The notes below the pieces were generated by a model that searched no databases, had not been told where the DNA came from, and worked only from the letters and a program-made list of their open reading frames with translations. A stretch of 64,000 nt of DNA, from assembly GCF_002028425.1 (NCBI RefSeq), contig NZ_CP020042.1:6237560-6301559 (forward strand), given 5' to 3'. The position numbers and the translations under genes were made by a program. Below are positions 1 through 8,279 of the stretch, piece by piece. Source of the stretch: Streptomyces katrae. Its GTDB lineage: Bacteria > Actinomycetota > Actinomycetes > Streptomycetales > Streptomycetaceae. Each line of letters opens with the position of its first letter. Positions within the stretch are counted from its first letter, which is position 1.

Positions 1-1
1 C

Positions 2-397
2 ACCGACCTGCCCGACGGGGTGCGGGCCCGCCTCGATCCCCGCCGCTTCGACGTGGTCCTCGCCAACCTGGTCGGCAACGCGCTGCGGCACGGCGCCGCC
101 CCCGTGCGGGTCGCCGTGCGCACCGCGTCCGCGCCGGAGGGGGAGCGGCTGGTCGTGGAGGTCGCCGACAGCGGGCCCGGCATCGGCGCCGAGGTGCTGC
201 CGCACATCTTCGACCGCTTCTTCAAGGCCGACGCCGCCCGCACCCGCTCCGCCGGGAGCGGCCTCGGCCTCGCGATCAGCCTGGAGAACGTCCGGCTGCA
301 CGGCGGCACCCTGAGCGCCGCCAACGCCCCGGAGGGGGCGGACGGCTTCGGGGGAGCGGTGTTCACCCTCGACATGCCGCTGGAGGCCGCCCCGTGA
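2..397 (+). CDS. Sensor histidine kinase, C-terminal part (gene runs off the left edge)
   Basis: This is the ATP-binding end of a two-component sensor kinase; the sensor, membrane and phospho-acceptor parts lie outside the window. In order there are an N-box (FDVVLANLVGNALRHG), a G1 box (DSGPGIG), an F-box (IFDRFFKAD) and a G2 box (GSGLGLAI), the HATPase_c signature. The reading frame is already open at base 2, so the true start is upstream. The stop overlaps the start of the next gene (GTGA), so kinase and lipoprotein are translationally coupled, an arrangement seen for actinobacterial envelope-sensing kinases with an accessory lipoprotein. Its partner response regulator is presumably upstream (inference). 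Confidence 0.93.
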   Translation, partial: TDLPDGVRARLDPRRFDVVLANLVGNALRHGAAPVRVAVRTASAPEGERLVVEVADSGPGIGAEVLPHIFDRFFKADAARTRSAGSGLGLAISLENVRLHGGTLSAANAPEGADGFGGAVFTLDMPLEAAP

Positions 398-897
398 GCC
401 CGCCGCTGCGGCGCCCGGCCGTGACCGCCGCCCTGCTGGGCCCGCTGCTCGCGGCCACCGCCTGCGGGATCAAGCCCACCGGGGTCGTGGAGAGCGGCGC
501 CGCCGCACGGGTGGCCGTCGCGCGGGCCGGAGCCGCCACGGCCTACTTCGTCACCCCCGACGGGGGTCTGGCCCCGGCGCCGCAGCCCGAGTACACCCAG
601 GGCGGGCCCCGGGGCAGCGTGATCGGGCTGCTGCGCGGGCCCGGCCCGGCGGAGCAGGACGCGGGGCTGCGCACGCGGGTACCCGTGCTGGGGGAGGAGG
701 CGGCCGAGGGCGGGGTGAGCGTGACGGTCACCGACCGGCTGGAGGTGAGCCTGCCCTTCCCCGTCGCCGGCCTCGACCCGCTGGGCCGCCGCCAGTTGGT
801 GTGCAGCGCCCTGTCCACGGTGGACCCGCTGTACGAGGTGACCCTCCGCGGCACCGACACGTCCCTGGACCCGGCCCGCTGCGACGCGGGGCGCTGA
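394..897 (+). CDS. Lipoprotein coupled to the sensor kinase
   Basis: A 167-residue predicted lipoprotein. The N-terminus has arginines, a hydrophobic stretch and a lipobox ending LAATAC, with Cys about residue 24 as the lipidated residue, so the mature protein should sit on the outer face of the membrane. The GTG start overlaps the kinase stop by four bases. The body is a soluble Ala/Gly/Val-rich domain; the segment GLLRGPGPAEQDAGL and the following beta-rich part look like GerMN-type folds of actinobacterial lipoproteins, but I cannot assign it firmly. Position suggests an accessory or modulator of the kinase (inference). Confidence 0.75.
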   Translation: MSPPLRRPAVTAALLGPLLAATACGIKPTGVVESGAAARVAVARAGAATAYFVTPDGGLAPAPQPEYTQGGPRGSVIGLLRGPGPAEQDAGLRTRVPVLGEEAAEGGVSVTVTDRLEVSLPFPVAGLDPLGRRQLVCSALSTVDPLYEVTLRGTDTSLDPARCDAGR

Positions 898-935
898 ACG
901 GCGGCCGGCCGGGCACCGCCCCGCGACACCGACCG

Positions 936-1250
936 CCGGCCGCGACCGCCCCCTGCCGGCCGCGACCCCCCCTGCCGACCGCGCCCCCCTGCCGACCGCG
1001 CCCCCCTGCCGACCGCGCCCCCCTGCCGGCCGCGCCCCCCCTGCCGGGCGCGGGCGTCACCCGCCGCGCGCGGGCGGTCCGCGACGCCGGCCGTCCCGCG
1101 AAGCCGGTCGTCCGGCGACGGCGGCCGTCCCGCGAAGCCGGTCGTCCGCGAAGCCGGTCGTCCGCGACGCCGGCCGTCCCGCGACGCCGGCCGTCCGGCG
1201 ACGGCGGCCGTCCGGCGACGGCGGTCGTCCGGCGACGGCGGCCGTCCCCG
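936..1250 (+). repeat. GC-rich degenerate tandem repeats between lipoprotein and P450 genes
   Basis: The 445-base stretch from 898 to 1342 has no convincing gene and holds two adjoining repeat arrays. In the first, TGCCGACCGCGCCCCCC-type units recur at 973, 990, 1007 and 1024 (17-base period), with flanking diverged copies. In the second (about 1087-1250), units related to GGCCGTCCGGCGACGGC and CCGGTCGTCCGCGAAG repeat with a similar period. The repeats keep several frames open on both strands, which makes spurious Arg/Pro-rich reading frames. Function unknown; replication slippage is the likely origin. Confidence 0.8.
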
Positions 1251-1342
1251 CGACACCGGCCCGCGGCGCCCGCGCCAGGGCCGTACCGGGCCGCGCCGCC
1301 GCCGTCTTGTGGCCCGGGCCGCCGGGCGTCACCGTGTGGACC

Positions 1343-2629
1343 ATGGAACGTGCCGCACATGTGCCCGCCGCCCCCCGCCGGCCCGGCGTGCCCGACGTGT
1401 TCGACCCGCGGCTCTATGCCGCGGGCGTCCCCCACGAGAGCTACCGGGTGCTGCGCGAGCGGTACCCGGTGGCCTGGCAGGAGGAGCCCGAGGTGGACGG
1501 GTGGCCCGCCGGAACCGGGTTCTGGGCCGTCACCCGGCACGCCGACGTCGTCCGCGTCCTGCGCGACCACACCGCGTACTCCTCCTGGCTCGGCGCCACC
1601 CAGATCCGCGACCCCGACCCCGCCGACCTGCCCTTCCTGCGGCGCACCATGCTCAACCAGGACCCTCCCGAGCACGGCCGGCTGCGCCGCCTGGTCTCCC
1701 GGGCCTTCACCCCCGCCCGGGTCGACGCCTTCGCCGCCCGGGCCCGCGAGCGCGCCCGTACGCTCCTGGCCGCCGCCCGGGACGGGGCCGAGGACGGCGC
1801 CGCCGACCTGGTCCGCGCGGTCACCGACGAGTACGCCCTGCTCAATCTCACCGACCTGCTGGGCGTCCCGGCCGCCGACCGGGGCCTGCTGCTGGAGTGG
1901 ACCGTACGCGTCATCGGCTACCAGGACCCCGAGGACGCCCCCGCCCCGCTCCTCGGCCCCGACGGCACACCGCTCAACCCGCGCTCACCGGCGCTGCTCG
2001 GCGAGATGTTCGGCTACGCCCGCGAACTCGCCGCGCACAAGCTCCGCCGGCCCGGCGACGACGTGATGACGGCCCTCGCCCAGGGCGAGCTGGACCCCGC
2101 CGAACTGGAGATGTTCTTCTTCCTGCTGACCGTCGCCGGAAACGACACCGTCCGCAGCGCCGCCCCCGGCGGCCTCCTCGCCCTGGCCCGCGACCCCGAC
2201 GCCTACCGCACCCTCGCCGACGGGCGGGCCCCGCTGGACCGGGCCGTCGAGGAACTCCTGCGCGTCCACCCGCCGGTGCTCAGCTTCCGCCGCACCGCCG
2301 CCCGTGACACCGAGCTCGCCGGGACCCGGATCCGCGCCGGGGACAAGGTGGTGGTCTTCCACGCCTCCGCCAACCACGACGCACGCGTCTTCACCGACCC
2401 GCACCGCCTCGACCTCGGCCGCTCCCCCAACCCCCACGTCTCCTTCGGCGACGGCCCGCACGTCTGCCTCGGCGCCCACTTCGCCCGGCTGCAGCTGCGC
2501 ACCCTCTACGAGGAGTGGCGTACGGCCATGCCCGCGCCCGAACTCGCGGGGGAGCCACGCCGGCTGGTCTCCAACTTCATCAACGGGATCACGCGGCTGC
2601 CGCTGCGGGTGTCCGGGCCGCGGCGGTGA
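1343..2629 (+). CDS. Cytochrome P450
   Basis: A 428-residue class I bacterial P450, a soluble heme monooxygenase that needs ferredoxin and ferredoxin reductase from elsewhere. The I-helix oxygen-activation motif is AGNDTVRSA, the K-helix ExxR is ELLRVHPP and the heme loop is FGDGPHVCLGAHFARLQ with the Cys thiolate ligand. The C-terminal SNFINGITRLPL resembles the CYP124/125/142 group, whose members oxidise branched lipid or sterol tails, so a lipid- or terpenoid-like substrate is possible (inference). ATG 1343 was chosen over an upstream GTG at 1307 because that extension runs into the repeat tract. Its 3' end overlaps the convergent gene by about 41 bases. Confidence 0.93.
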   Translation: MERAAHVPAAPRRPGVPDVFDPRLYAAGVPHESYRVLRERYPVAWQEEPEVDGWPAGTGFWAVTRHADVVRVLRDHTAYSSWLGATQIRDPDPADLPFLRRTMLNQDPPEHGRLRRLVSRAFTPARVDAFAARARERARTLLAAARDGAEDGAADLVRAVTDEYALLNLTDLLGVPAADRGLLLEWTVRVIGYQDPEDAPAPLLGPDGTPLNPRSPALLGEMFGYARELAAHKLRRPGDDVMTALAQGELDPAELEMFFFLLTVAGNDTVRSAAPGGLLALARDPDAYRTLADGRAPLDRAVEELLRVHPPVLSFRRTAARDTELAGTRIRAGDKVVVFHASANHDARVFTDPHRLDLGRSPNPHVSFGDGPHVCLGAHFARLQLRTLYEEWRTAMPAPELAGEPRRLVSNFINGITRLPLRVSGPRR

Positions 2630-3311
2630 CGTCTGCGACCAGCTCCGTCACGTCCGGGCCGTACGCATCGGAGTTGACCACCTTCAGCAGGAGGCAGAAG
2701 GACGCCCGGCGGTAGGCGCGCGCCAGCTTCTCGTGGTGGCGGGCCAGATAACGGGCCGCGGCCTGGTTGCTGTTGGCGGTCTGCCCCGACAGCAGGAACA
2801 CCGGCCGTGCGCCCTGGTCGGTCGTCAGCCGCGCCAGCAGCACGTACTCGACCATGCCGGGCTCCCACCGGTACGTCTCGCCGCCGACGGCTATCGCCCC
2901 CCGGTCCGGTCCGGGCTCGGGGGAGACGTCCACCCGGACCCCCGGCAGCATCGACTGAAGGTGCGCCACCGTGCGGGAGTTGGACGCGGGACCGCCGACG
3001 CAGAACTCGGCGCGCTCGCCGAACCCCTGCCGGGCCTCGTGCGTGACGATCTGCACCGTCGCCCCGCAGTCCTTGATCAGGGCCGATATCTCCAGCAGCG
3101 CGAAGGCGTCGTTGCGGTGCAGCGAGGACTCGGTGCCGCCCATCTGCCGGTTGACCACGAACAGGCAGTCCGAGCCGGCCGGCAACCCGAAGAAGGCCTG
3201 CTTGCGGCGCAGCGCCCGGCGCCACAGGTACGTACGGGTGAACCAGCCGGAGCCACCGCTGATGGCCGTGGCCACCACACCGAGCACGATGTTGCGCACG
3301 TCGTCGTTCAT
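2589..3311 (-). CDS. Membrane-anchored protein of unknown function
   Basis: A 240-residue protein. Residues about 6-24 (NIVLGVVATAISGGSG and following) could form one N-terminal membrane segment followed by Arg-rich positive charge, so it is probably anchored with its body in the cytoplasm. The body contains LPAGSDCLFVVNRQMGG and later VFLLSGQTANSNQAAARYL, patterns found in a widespread Streptomyces hypothetical family; no catalytic motif is clear to me. ATG 3311 was preferred to a start 120 bases upstream because the extension is Ser/Arg/Pro-rich and enters the ggt promoter. It is convergent with the P450 and divergent from ggt. Confidence 0.75.
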   Translation of the reverse strand: MNDDVRNIVLGVVATAISGGSGWFTRTYLWRRALRRKQAFFGLPAGSDCLFVVNRQMGGTESSLHRNDAFALLEISALIKDCGATVQIVTHEARQGFGERAEFCVGGPASNSRTVAHLQSMLPGVRVDVSPEPGPDRGAIAVGGETYRWEPGMVEYVLLARLTTDQGARPVFLLSGQTANSNQAAARYLARHHEKLARAYRRASFCLLLKVVNSDAYGPDVTELVADVTAAARTPAAAAA

Positions 3312-3342
3312 GCGGCGGATGCTAACGGCCGCACCGCCTCCA

Positions 3343-3371
3343 TGACGCGGCGGGTGCGGCGAAGCTAGGCT
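3343..3371 (+). promoter_or_regulatory. Possible promoter of the gamma-glutamyltransferase gene
   Basis: TGACGC (3343-3348) and TAGGCT (3366-3371) are spaced by 17 bases and lie about 42 bases before the gene start, in the divergent intergenic region. They fit an HrdB-type promoter only moderately. Confidence 0.4.
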
Positions 3372-3412
3372 GCCCGTCCATGGTCTGACAGGCAGTCGAC
3401 TGGAGGAACCGG

Positions 3413-5224
3413 ATGCGCGCTCGCGCAGCACGTCAGTTAGCGTTCGCAGCCCTCGCCGGGGCGCTCGTCTCCACCGGAGCCGCCGCCCCGCCCCCGTCCC
3501 CGCCCGCGGCGGAGGCCGCGCCGGCCAAGGTACCGGTGGCCGTCGGCTACGGAGGGGCCGTCGCCAGCGTCGACGCCGACGCCTCGGCGGCCGGGATCGC
3601 GGTCCTGCGGGCCGGGGGCAACGCCGTGGACGCGGCCGTCGCCACCGCTGCCGCGCTCGGGGTCACCGAACCCTACTCGGCGGGCGTCGGCGGCGGCGGA
3701 TACCTGGTCTACTACGACGCCGCCTCCCGCCGCGTGCAGACCGTCGACGGCCGCGAGACGGCGCCCGCCACGGCCACCGAGACCCTGTTCCAGGAGAACG
3801 GCGTCCCCATCCCCTTCGAAGAGGGCCAGACCAGCGGCCGCAGCGTCGGCGTTCCCGGCACCCCCGCCACCTGGCGCACCGCCCTGGACGCCTGGGGTAC
3901 CAAGCCGCTCTCCCAACTCCTGCGCCCGGCCGAGAAACTGGCCCGTGACGGCTTCACCGTCGACGCCACCTTCCGGGCCCAGACCGAGGCCAACCAGGCC
4001 CGGTTCAAGGACTTCCCCGCCACCCGGAAGCTCTTCCTGCCCGGCGGACAACTCCCGGTCGTCGGCTCCACGTTCAAGAACCCCGACCTCGCGGCCACCT
4101 ACGCCGAACTCGCCCGCAAGGGCACCGGGGCGCTCTACCGGGGCCCGATCGCCGACGACATCGTCAACGCCGTCCGCAAGCCCCCCGTCGACCCGGCCGC
4201 CACCCGGAAAGTCCGCTCCGGGGACCTGACCGCCGCCGACCTGCGCGCGTACGGGACCAAACGGCAGGCCCCGACCCAGGTGAACTACCGGGGCCTGGAC
4301 GTCTACAGCATGGCGCCCTCCTCCTCCGGCGGCACCACCGTCGGCGAGGCGCTGAACATCCTGGAGCGCACCGACCTGTCGAAGCTGTCCGAGGCCCAGT
4401 ACCTGCACCGGTTCATCGAGGCCTCCCGGATCTCCTTCGCCGACCGGGGCCGCTGGGTGGGCGACCCGGCCGCCCAGGACGTGCCGACCCGCGAGCTGCT
4501 CTCCCAGCGCTTCGCCGACTCGCGCGGCTGCCTCATCCGGCCGGACGCGACCCTGCCCAGCCCGCTGCCCCCCGGCGACCCGCGCCACCCTGCGGCCTGC
4601 GGCGGCACCGGGCAGGCCGCCCCGACCACCTACGAGGGGGAGAACACCACGCACCTGACGGTCGCCGACCGCTGGGGCAACGTGGTCTCGTACACCCTGA
4701 CCATCGAGTCCACGGGCGGCAGCGCCATCACCGTCCCCGGGCGCGGCTTCCTGCTCAACAACGAGCTGACCGACTTCTCCTTCGCCCCGGCCGCCCCCGG
4801 CGTCCCGGACCCGAACCTGCCCGGCCCGGGCAAGCGGCCGCGCTCGTCCATGTCCCCGACCATCGTCCTCGAGCACGGCCGCCCGGTCCTGGCCGTGGGC
4901 TCCCCGGGCGGCGCGACCATCATCACCACCGTCCTGCAGACCCTGACCGGCCACCTGGACCGGGGGCTGCCGCTGGTCGACGCGATCAAGGCGCCGCGCG
5001 CCAGCCAGCGCAACCAGACGACGACGGAACTGGAACCGGAGCTGTGGAACAGCCCGCTGCGCGCCGAACTGGAGGCGCTGGGGCAGGCGTTCCGGCAGAA
5101 CCCGGAGATCGGCGCCGCCACCGGCGTCCAGCGGCTGCGGGACGGCCGCTGGCTGGCGGCCGCCGAGACCACCCGGCGGGGCGGGGGCTCGGCGATGGTC
5201 GTGCACCCGCAGGGGAAGCCGTAG
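3413..5224 (+). CDS. ggt: Secreted gamma-glutamyltransferase
   Basis: A 603-residue Ntn-hydrolase that cleaves or transfers the gamma-glutamyl group of glutathione and related peptides outside the cytoplasm. A Sec-type signal (RARAARQLAFAALAGALVS) leads the protein. The family's N-terminal block AGGNAVDAAVATAAALGVTEP and the later YSAGVGGGGYLVYYD are present. The autocleavage and catalytic Thr lies in ENTTHLTVADRWGNVVSYT, giving large and small subunits, and the small subunit has SSMSPTIV and SPGGATIITTVLQT. Length is normal for the family. GGAGGA sits six bases before the ATG. No operon partner is evident. Confidence 0.95.
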   Translation: MRARAARQLAFAALAGALVSTGAAAPPPSPPAAEAAPAKVPVAVGYGGAVASVDADASAAGIAVLRAGGNAVDAAVATAAALGVTEPYSAGVGGGGYLVYYDAASRRVQTVDGRETAPATATETLFQENGVPIPFEEGQTSGRSVGVPGTPATWRTALDAWGTKPLSQLLRPAEKLARDGFTVDATFRAQTEANQARFKDFPATRKLFLPGGQLPVVGSTFKNPDLAATYAELARKGTGALYRGPIADDIVNAVRKPPVDPAATRKVRSGDLTAADLRAYGTKRQAPTQVNYRGLDVYSMAPSSSGGTTVGEALNILERTDLSKLSEAQYLHRFIEASRISFADRGRWVGDPAAQDVPTRELLSQRFADSRGCLIRPDATLPSPLPPGDPRHPAACGGTGQAAPTTYEGENTTHLTVADRWGNVVSYTLTIESTGGSAITVPGRGFLLNNELTDFSFAPAAPGVPDPNLPGPGKRPRSSMSPTIVLEHGRPVLAVGSPGGATIITTVLQTLTGHLDRGLPLVDAIKAPRASQRNQTTTELEPELWNSPLRAELEALGQAFRQNPEIGAATGVQRLRDGRWLAAAETTRRGGGSAMVVHPQGKP

Positions 5225-5328
5225 CCCCTGCGGGGCGGTCGATCCCGGGGCCGACGGCGGTGACCGCGACCGTGCGCTCCACGGGCGCGGCGCGGGAACC
5301 GTCGGCGGTGCGCCGGTCCCCGCCTGAC

Positions 5329-5366
5329 GGCCGCCGGGGCCCCTCGGGGGGTCGTCTCCGGCGGCC
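5329..5366 (+). terminator. Long GC hairpin between ggt and the small lipoprotein gene
   Basis: GGCCGCCGG (5329-5337) and CCGGCGGCC (5358-5366) form a perfect nine-base-pair stem with a 20-base loop; there is no T-run. A shorter hairpin (GCCCC-TGC-GGGGC) begins at the last base of the ggt stop codon, 5224-5236. Either could end or protect the ggt transcript. Confidence 0.45.
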
Positions 5367-5417
5367 GGACGGCGCAATGGGTGATCGGTGCGGCCCGGTC
5401 CGGGGCAAGGGTGAAGC

Positions 5418-5561
5418 GTGTCGACCACGAACTCGTCCAAACGGCTCGGTCTCGCGCTCCTCGGCGCCGTCCTCGCGGCCGGCCTGCTGGCCGCCGCCTG
5501 CTCCACACCGGCGGACGCGGGCTCGCCGTCAAGGTTTGAGGCTCCCGTAGCGCGCCCGTAA
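5418..5561 (+). CDS. Small lipoprotein, 47 residues
   Basis: A short gene starting GTG with AAGG upstream. It encodes TTNSSKR, a hydrophobic stretch (LGLALLGAVLAAGLL), a lipobox LAAAC with Cys 28, then only 19 residues (STPADAGSPSRFEAPVARP). Third codon positions are almost all G or C, as in real genes here. It is predicted to be exported, lipidated and left as a tiny membrane-tethered peptide. It could instead be the surviving 5' end of a larger lipoprotein gene, since nothing downstream continues it. Confidence 0.55.
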   Translation: MSTTNSSKRLGLALLGAVLAAGLLAAACSTPADAGSPSRFEAPVARP

Positions 5562-5584
5562 CGCTGGTGCGGTCCCATGCGGGG

Positions 5585-6937
5585 ATGGAGACGCCGACTG
5601 CGCTCGTGATCGGTCAACTCACTGAATACTTACGTGAGTTGACACGGAGACTGGACCCCGGGGCCGGCTGGTACGGGGAGTTCCTGCGGCGGGACCCGGA
5701 GGGGATGCGGGCCTGCCTCGACGGGGCCGCCTTACCCCCGTGGGACGTCATGGAGTCCCTCCTGCTGGACCTCCCGGGAGCACCGGGGGCCACCGCGCGG
5801 GAAGCGGCGTACGCGGCGGGGCTGCGGGCCGCCGCCGTCGCCGCGTGGGACGCCCGGCCGGAGGGGGCGGGGGAGCTGCGGACCCTGCTGGCCGCGGCCG
5901 CCGAGCAGCGGGCCGCCGCGGAGGAGGCCCTGCGGACCCTGACCGCCCGGCTGGACGCCACGGCCGACCCGGCGCAGACGCAGACCCTGTCCCGCGAACT
6001 GGCGTGGACCCACGACGACGCCATCCGGGCGACGTCGCGCCAGAGGGACTTCCAGACCCGCCTCTCCGCCCTCCCCCTCCCAGCCGTACCCCGCCCCCGC
6101 ACACCCTTGCCCCCGGTCGGGGGCGCCGGGCCCGCGGTCCTGGGGACGGAGCTGCGGGTCGGGGGCGCCGGGCCTGTGGCCCTGGGGACGGAGCCGTCGG
6201 CCTGGGGCGCCGGGCCCGCGGTCCTGGGCACGGAGCTGTCGGCCTGGGGCGCCGGGCCCACGCCCCTCGGCCCCGAGCCGCCGGTCCGGGGCGCCGGGCC
6301 CGCGGTCCTGGGCACGGAGCCGTCGGTCCTGGGGGCCGAGCCCGCGCCCATCGGCACCGAGTCCCCGGCCCTCGGCGCCGAGCCGCCGGCCGGGGCGGTG
6401 CCTCCCGGGGCCGCCCGGGGGGCCTTCGTCTCCGAACTGCTCACCCTGCGGGCCCAAGGGCGCAGCGGCGAGGCGCACGCGCTGCTGTGCGAGGCGGCCC
6501 TGTGGCCCGCCGGGGAGCTGCCCGGCCTCGCCGAGGAGCTCGGGCACGCCGGGCTGGCCGCCGACTGGGCCACCCTCCTGTGGGAGGCGGCTTCGCTCCC
6601 GCCCGACCGGCTCGCCGCGGCCGCCGGGGCCCTGGGCGAGGGCGGCCGGGAGGACGACGCCGCCCGGCTGCTGCGTCAGGGCGTGGCCCGCCCGGCCACG
6701 GAGGTCGCCGAAACCGCCCTCGCCCTCGGCGCGGCCGGCCGCGACCGGGAGACCCGGGCCCTGCTGGAGGCCTACGTCCGGCTGCGCACCGCCGACGAGA
6801 CGGCCGCCCTGGCCCGCCACGATCCGCACTGGTTCACCCCCCGCCTGCTCCGAGCCGCCCGCGCCCTCTCCGCCGGCCGCCACCGCGACCTCACCCACGC
6901 CCTCCGCGCGGCCGGCCTCCCGGTGGCGCGGGCCTGA
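5585..6937 (+). CDS. Unknown protein with an internal 14-residue repeat
   Basis: About 450 residues, not recognised as a named family. The N-terminal 170 residues are helical and charged (LTEYLRELTRRLDP, then EQRAAAEEALRTLTARLD as a likely coiled coil). Residues about 180-262 are six copies of a 14-residue unit of the type GAGPAVLGTELxxx, encoded by 42-base DNA repeats at 6122-6373. The C-terminal part is Ala/Leu-rich and helical (EALLCEAALW-like repeats), resembling pentatricopeptide-like helical repeat proteins of Streptomyces. No signal peptide or membrane segment is seen. ATG 5585 was preferred over GTG 5567. Confidence 0.7.
   Translation: METPTALVIGQLTEYLRELTRRLDPGAGWYGEFLRRDPEGMRACLDGAALPPWDVMESLLLDLPGAPGATAREAAYAAGLRAAAVAAWDARPEGAGELRTLLAAAAEQRAAAEEALRTLTARLDATADPAQTQTLSRELAWTHDDAIRATSRQRDFQTRLSALPLPAVPRPRTPLPPVGGAGPAVLGTELRVGGAGPVALGTEPSAWGAGPAVLGTELSAWGAGPTPLGPEPPVRGAGPAVLGTEPSVLGAEPAPIGTESPALGAEPPAGAVPPGAARGAFVSELLTLRAQGRSGEAHALLCEAALWPAGELPGLAEELGHAGLAADWATLLWEAASLPPDRLAAAAGALGEGGREDDAARLLRQGVARPATEVAETALALGAAGRDRETRALLEAYVRLRTADETAALARHDPHWFTPRLLRAARALSAGRHRDLTHALRAAGLPVARA
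6122..6373 (+). repeat. 42-base in-frame tandem repeat
   Basis: Six consecutive 42-base units encode variations of GAGPAVLGTEL plus three variable residues, followed by a partial unit. The block lies inside the unknown protein at 5585-6937 and gives it a flexible Gly/Pro-rich linker between two helical parts. Confidence 0.85.
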
Positions 6938-7060
6938 CGGTCCGGGCCCGCCACGACCCGGTCCCAGGGGCGCCGGCCCGGCCCAGGGGCCACGCGCCGC
7001 ACCCCCCGGCACGGTCCCGCCGCGGGCCGGGATGCGCCCCCGCCCGCCGGCGCCGACCAT

Positions 7061-8138
7061 GAGTGCCTGGTCGGCTCGGTCGGCCGGGTGCCGGTCGGCG
7101 CCCTGACCGACCGCTTCGGCGCCCGGCTGCTGTTCCCGCTGGTGAGCGCCCTGACCATCGTGCCCGTCCTGCTGCTCATCCCCGCCAGGGTCTCGTACGG
7201 GGCGCTGCTCGCGGTCGGCTTCGTCCTGGGCCTGGGCGGCACGACGTTCGCCATCGGCGTCCCCCTCGTCAACTCCTGGTTCCCGCCCCGGCACCGCGGC
7301 GCGGCCCTCGGCGTCTTCGGCATGGGCATGGGCATGGGCGGCGTCGCTCTTTCGGGCTACTTCACGCCCCGGACGTACCGGCACGGCGAGAGCCTGCCCT
7401 TCCTCGTCCTGGCCGCCGCCCTGGCCGGGTACGCCCTGGTCGCCGCCCTGCTGCTCCGCGACCGGCCCGGGCGGCCCGTACCGACGACACCCCTGGCCAC
7501 CCGGCTGGCCGCCGCCGGCCGGCTGCGGGGTCACGGGGAGCTGTCGGCCCTGTACACGATCGGCTTCGGCGGGATCGTGGCGTTCGGGGTCTACCTGCCG
7601 ACCTACCTCAAGACCTGGTACGGCCTCGGCCCGACCGACGCCGGCACCCGGGCCGCCGGATTCGCCCTGGTCACCGTGGTGTTCCGGCCGATCGGCGGCT
7701 GGCTGGCGGACCGGGTCCGCCCGGCGGTGGTGACGGCCTGGGCCCTGGGCGCGGTGGCCTTCCTCGCGGTCCTGCAGGCCTTCGACCCGGCGCGGACGCC
7801 CACCGCCACGGTCTGCCTGCTCCTGATGGCCGCGGGACTGGGCACGGCCGGCGGCGCCGTGTTCGCCCTGGTCTCGCGGGTCACCCCCGCAGCCGCAGGT
7901 CGGCAGCGTGACCGGCATCGTGGGCGCCGTGGGCGGCCTGGGCGCCTTCGTCCCGCCGCTGGTCATGGGCGCCGTCTACAGCGCCCAGTCCTCCTACTCC
8001 ATCGGCTTCATTCTGCTCTCCGACCTGGCGCCGGCCGGCTGCGTGTACGCGTACGGCCGCATGCGCACCGCCGCATGCGCACCGCCGGTTCCGCCTGACC
8101 GGGACCGCGCCGAACGCCCATCGCCTGACCGTAAATGA
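7061..8138 (+). pseudogene. NarK-type MFS transporter, truncated and frameshifted
   Basis: This encodes most of a nitrate/nitrite-porter-like MFS protein. From GSVGRVPVGALTDRFG (motif A, loop 2-3) onward, membrane segments follow one another, including FVLGLGGTTFAIGVPLVN and IVAFGVYLPTYLKTWYG. The first helix and the start are missing; the upstream sequence (6938-7060) is low-complexity and non-hydrophobic. Near 7885-7897 the frame breaks: the first frame degenerates into Arg-rich sequence, while a second frame continues with QVGSVTGIVGAVGGLGAFVP, the conserved late NarK motif, to a stop at 8138. Two independent lesions make it a pseudogene unless the second is a sequencing error. Confidence 0.85.
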
Positions 8139-8223
8139 CCGCTCGGCGACGTAACTTGATCGACTACTCCAACCGCGCAAGGTGGTCTTGCCCCACGCTG
8201 GGACGAGGCCTACCTTCGACTCC

Positions 8224-8248
8224 CTACGCACACCGTCTACGTGCGTAG
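8224..8248 (+). promoter_or_regulatory. Palindromic operator before the pyrimidine catabolism operon
   Basis: CTACGCAC (8224-8231) and GTGCGTAG (8241-8248) are perfect eight-base inverted arms with a nine-base spacer, 31 bases before the ATG of the first operon gene. The size and symmetry are those of a dimeric repressor site. No regulator gene lies next to it in this window, so the binding protein is unknown. Confidence 0.65.
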
Positions 8249-8279
8249 AAGTCGGCGGTACCGTCGCGAGGAGCAGCTC

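Noticed and set aside
543..1675. Long minus-strand Arg/Gly-rich open frames over the lipoprotein, repeat and P450 start
   Set aside because: They arise from the GC-rich repeats and from the antisense of real genes; composition is Arg/Pro/Gly biased, with no ribosome site or family motif.
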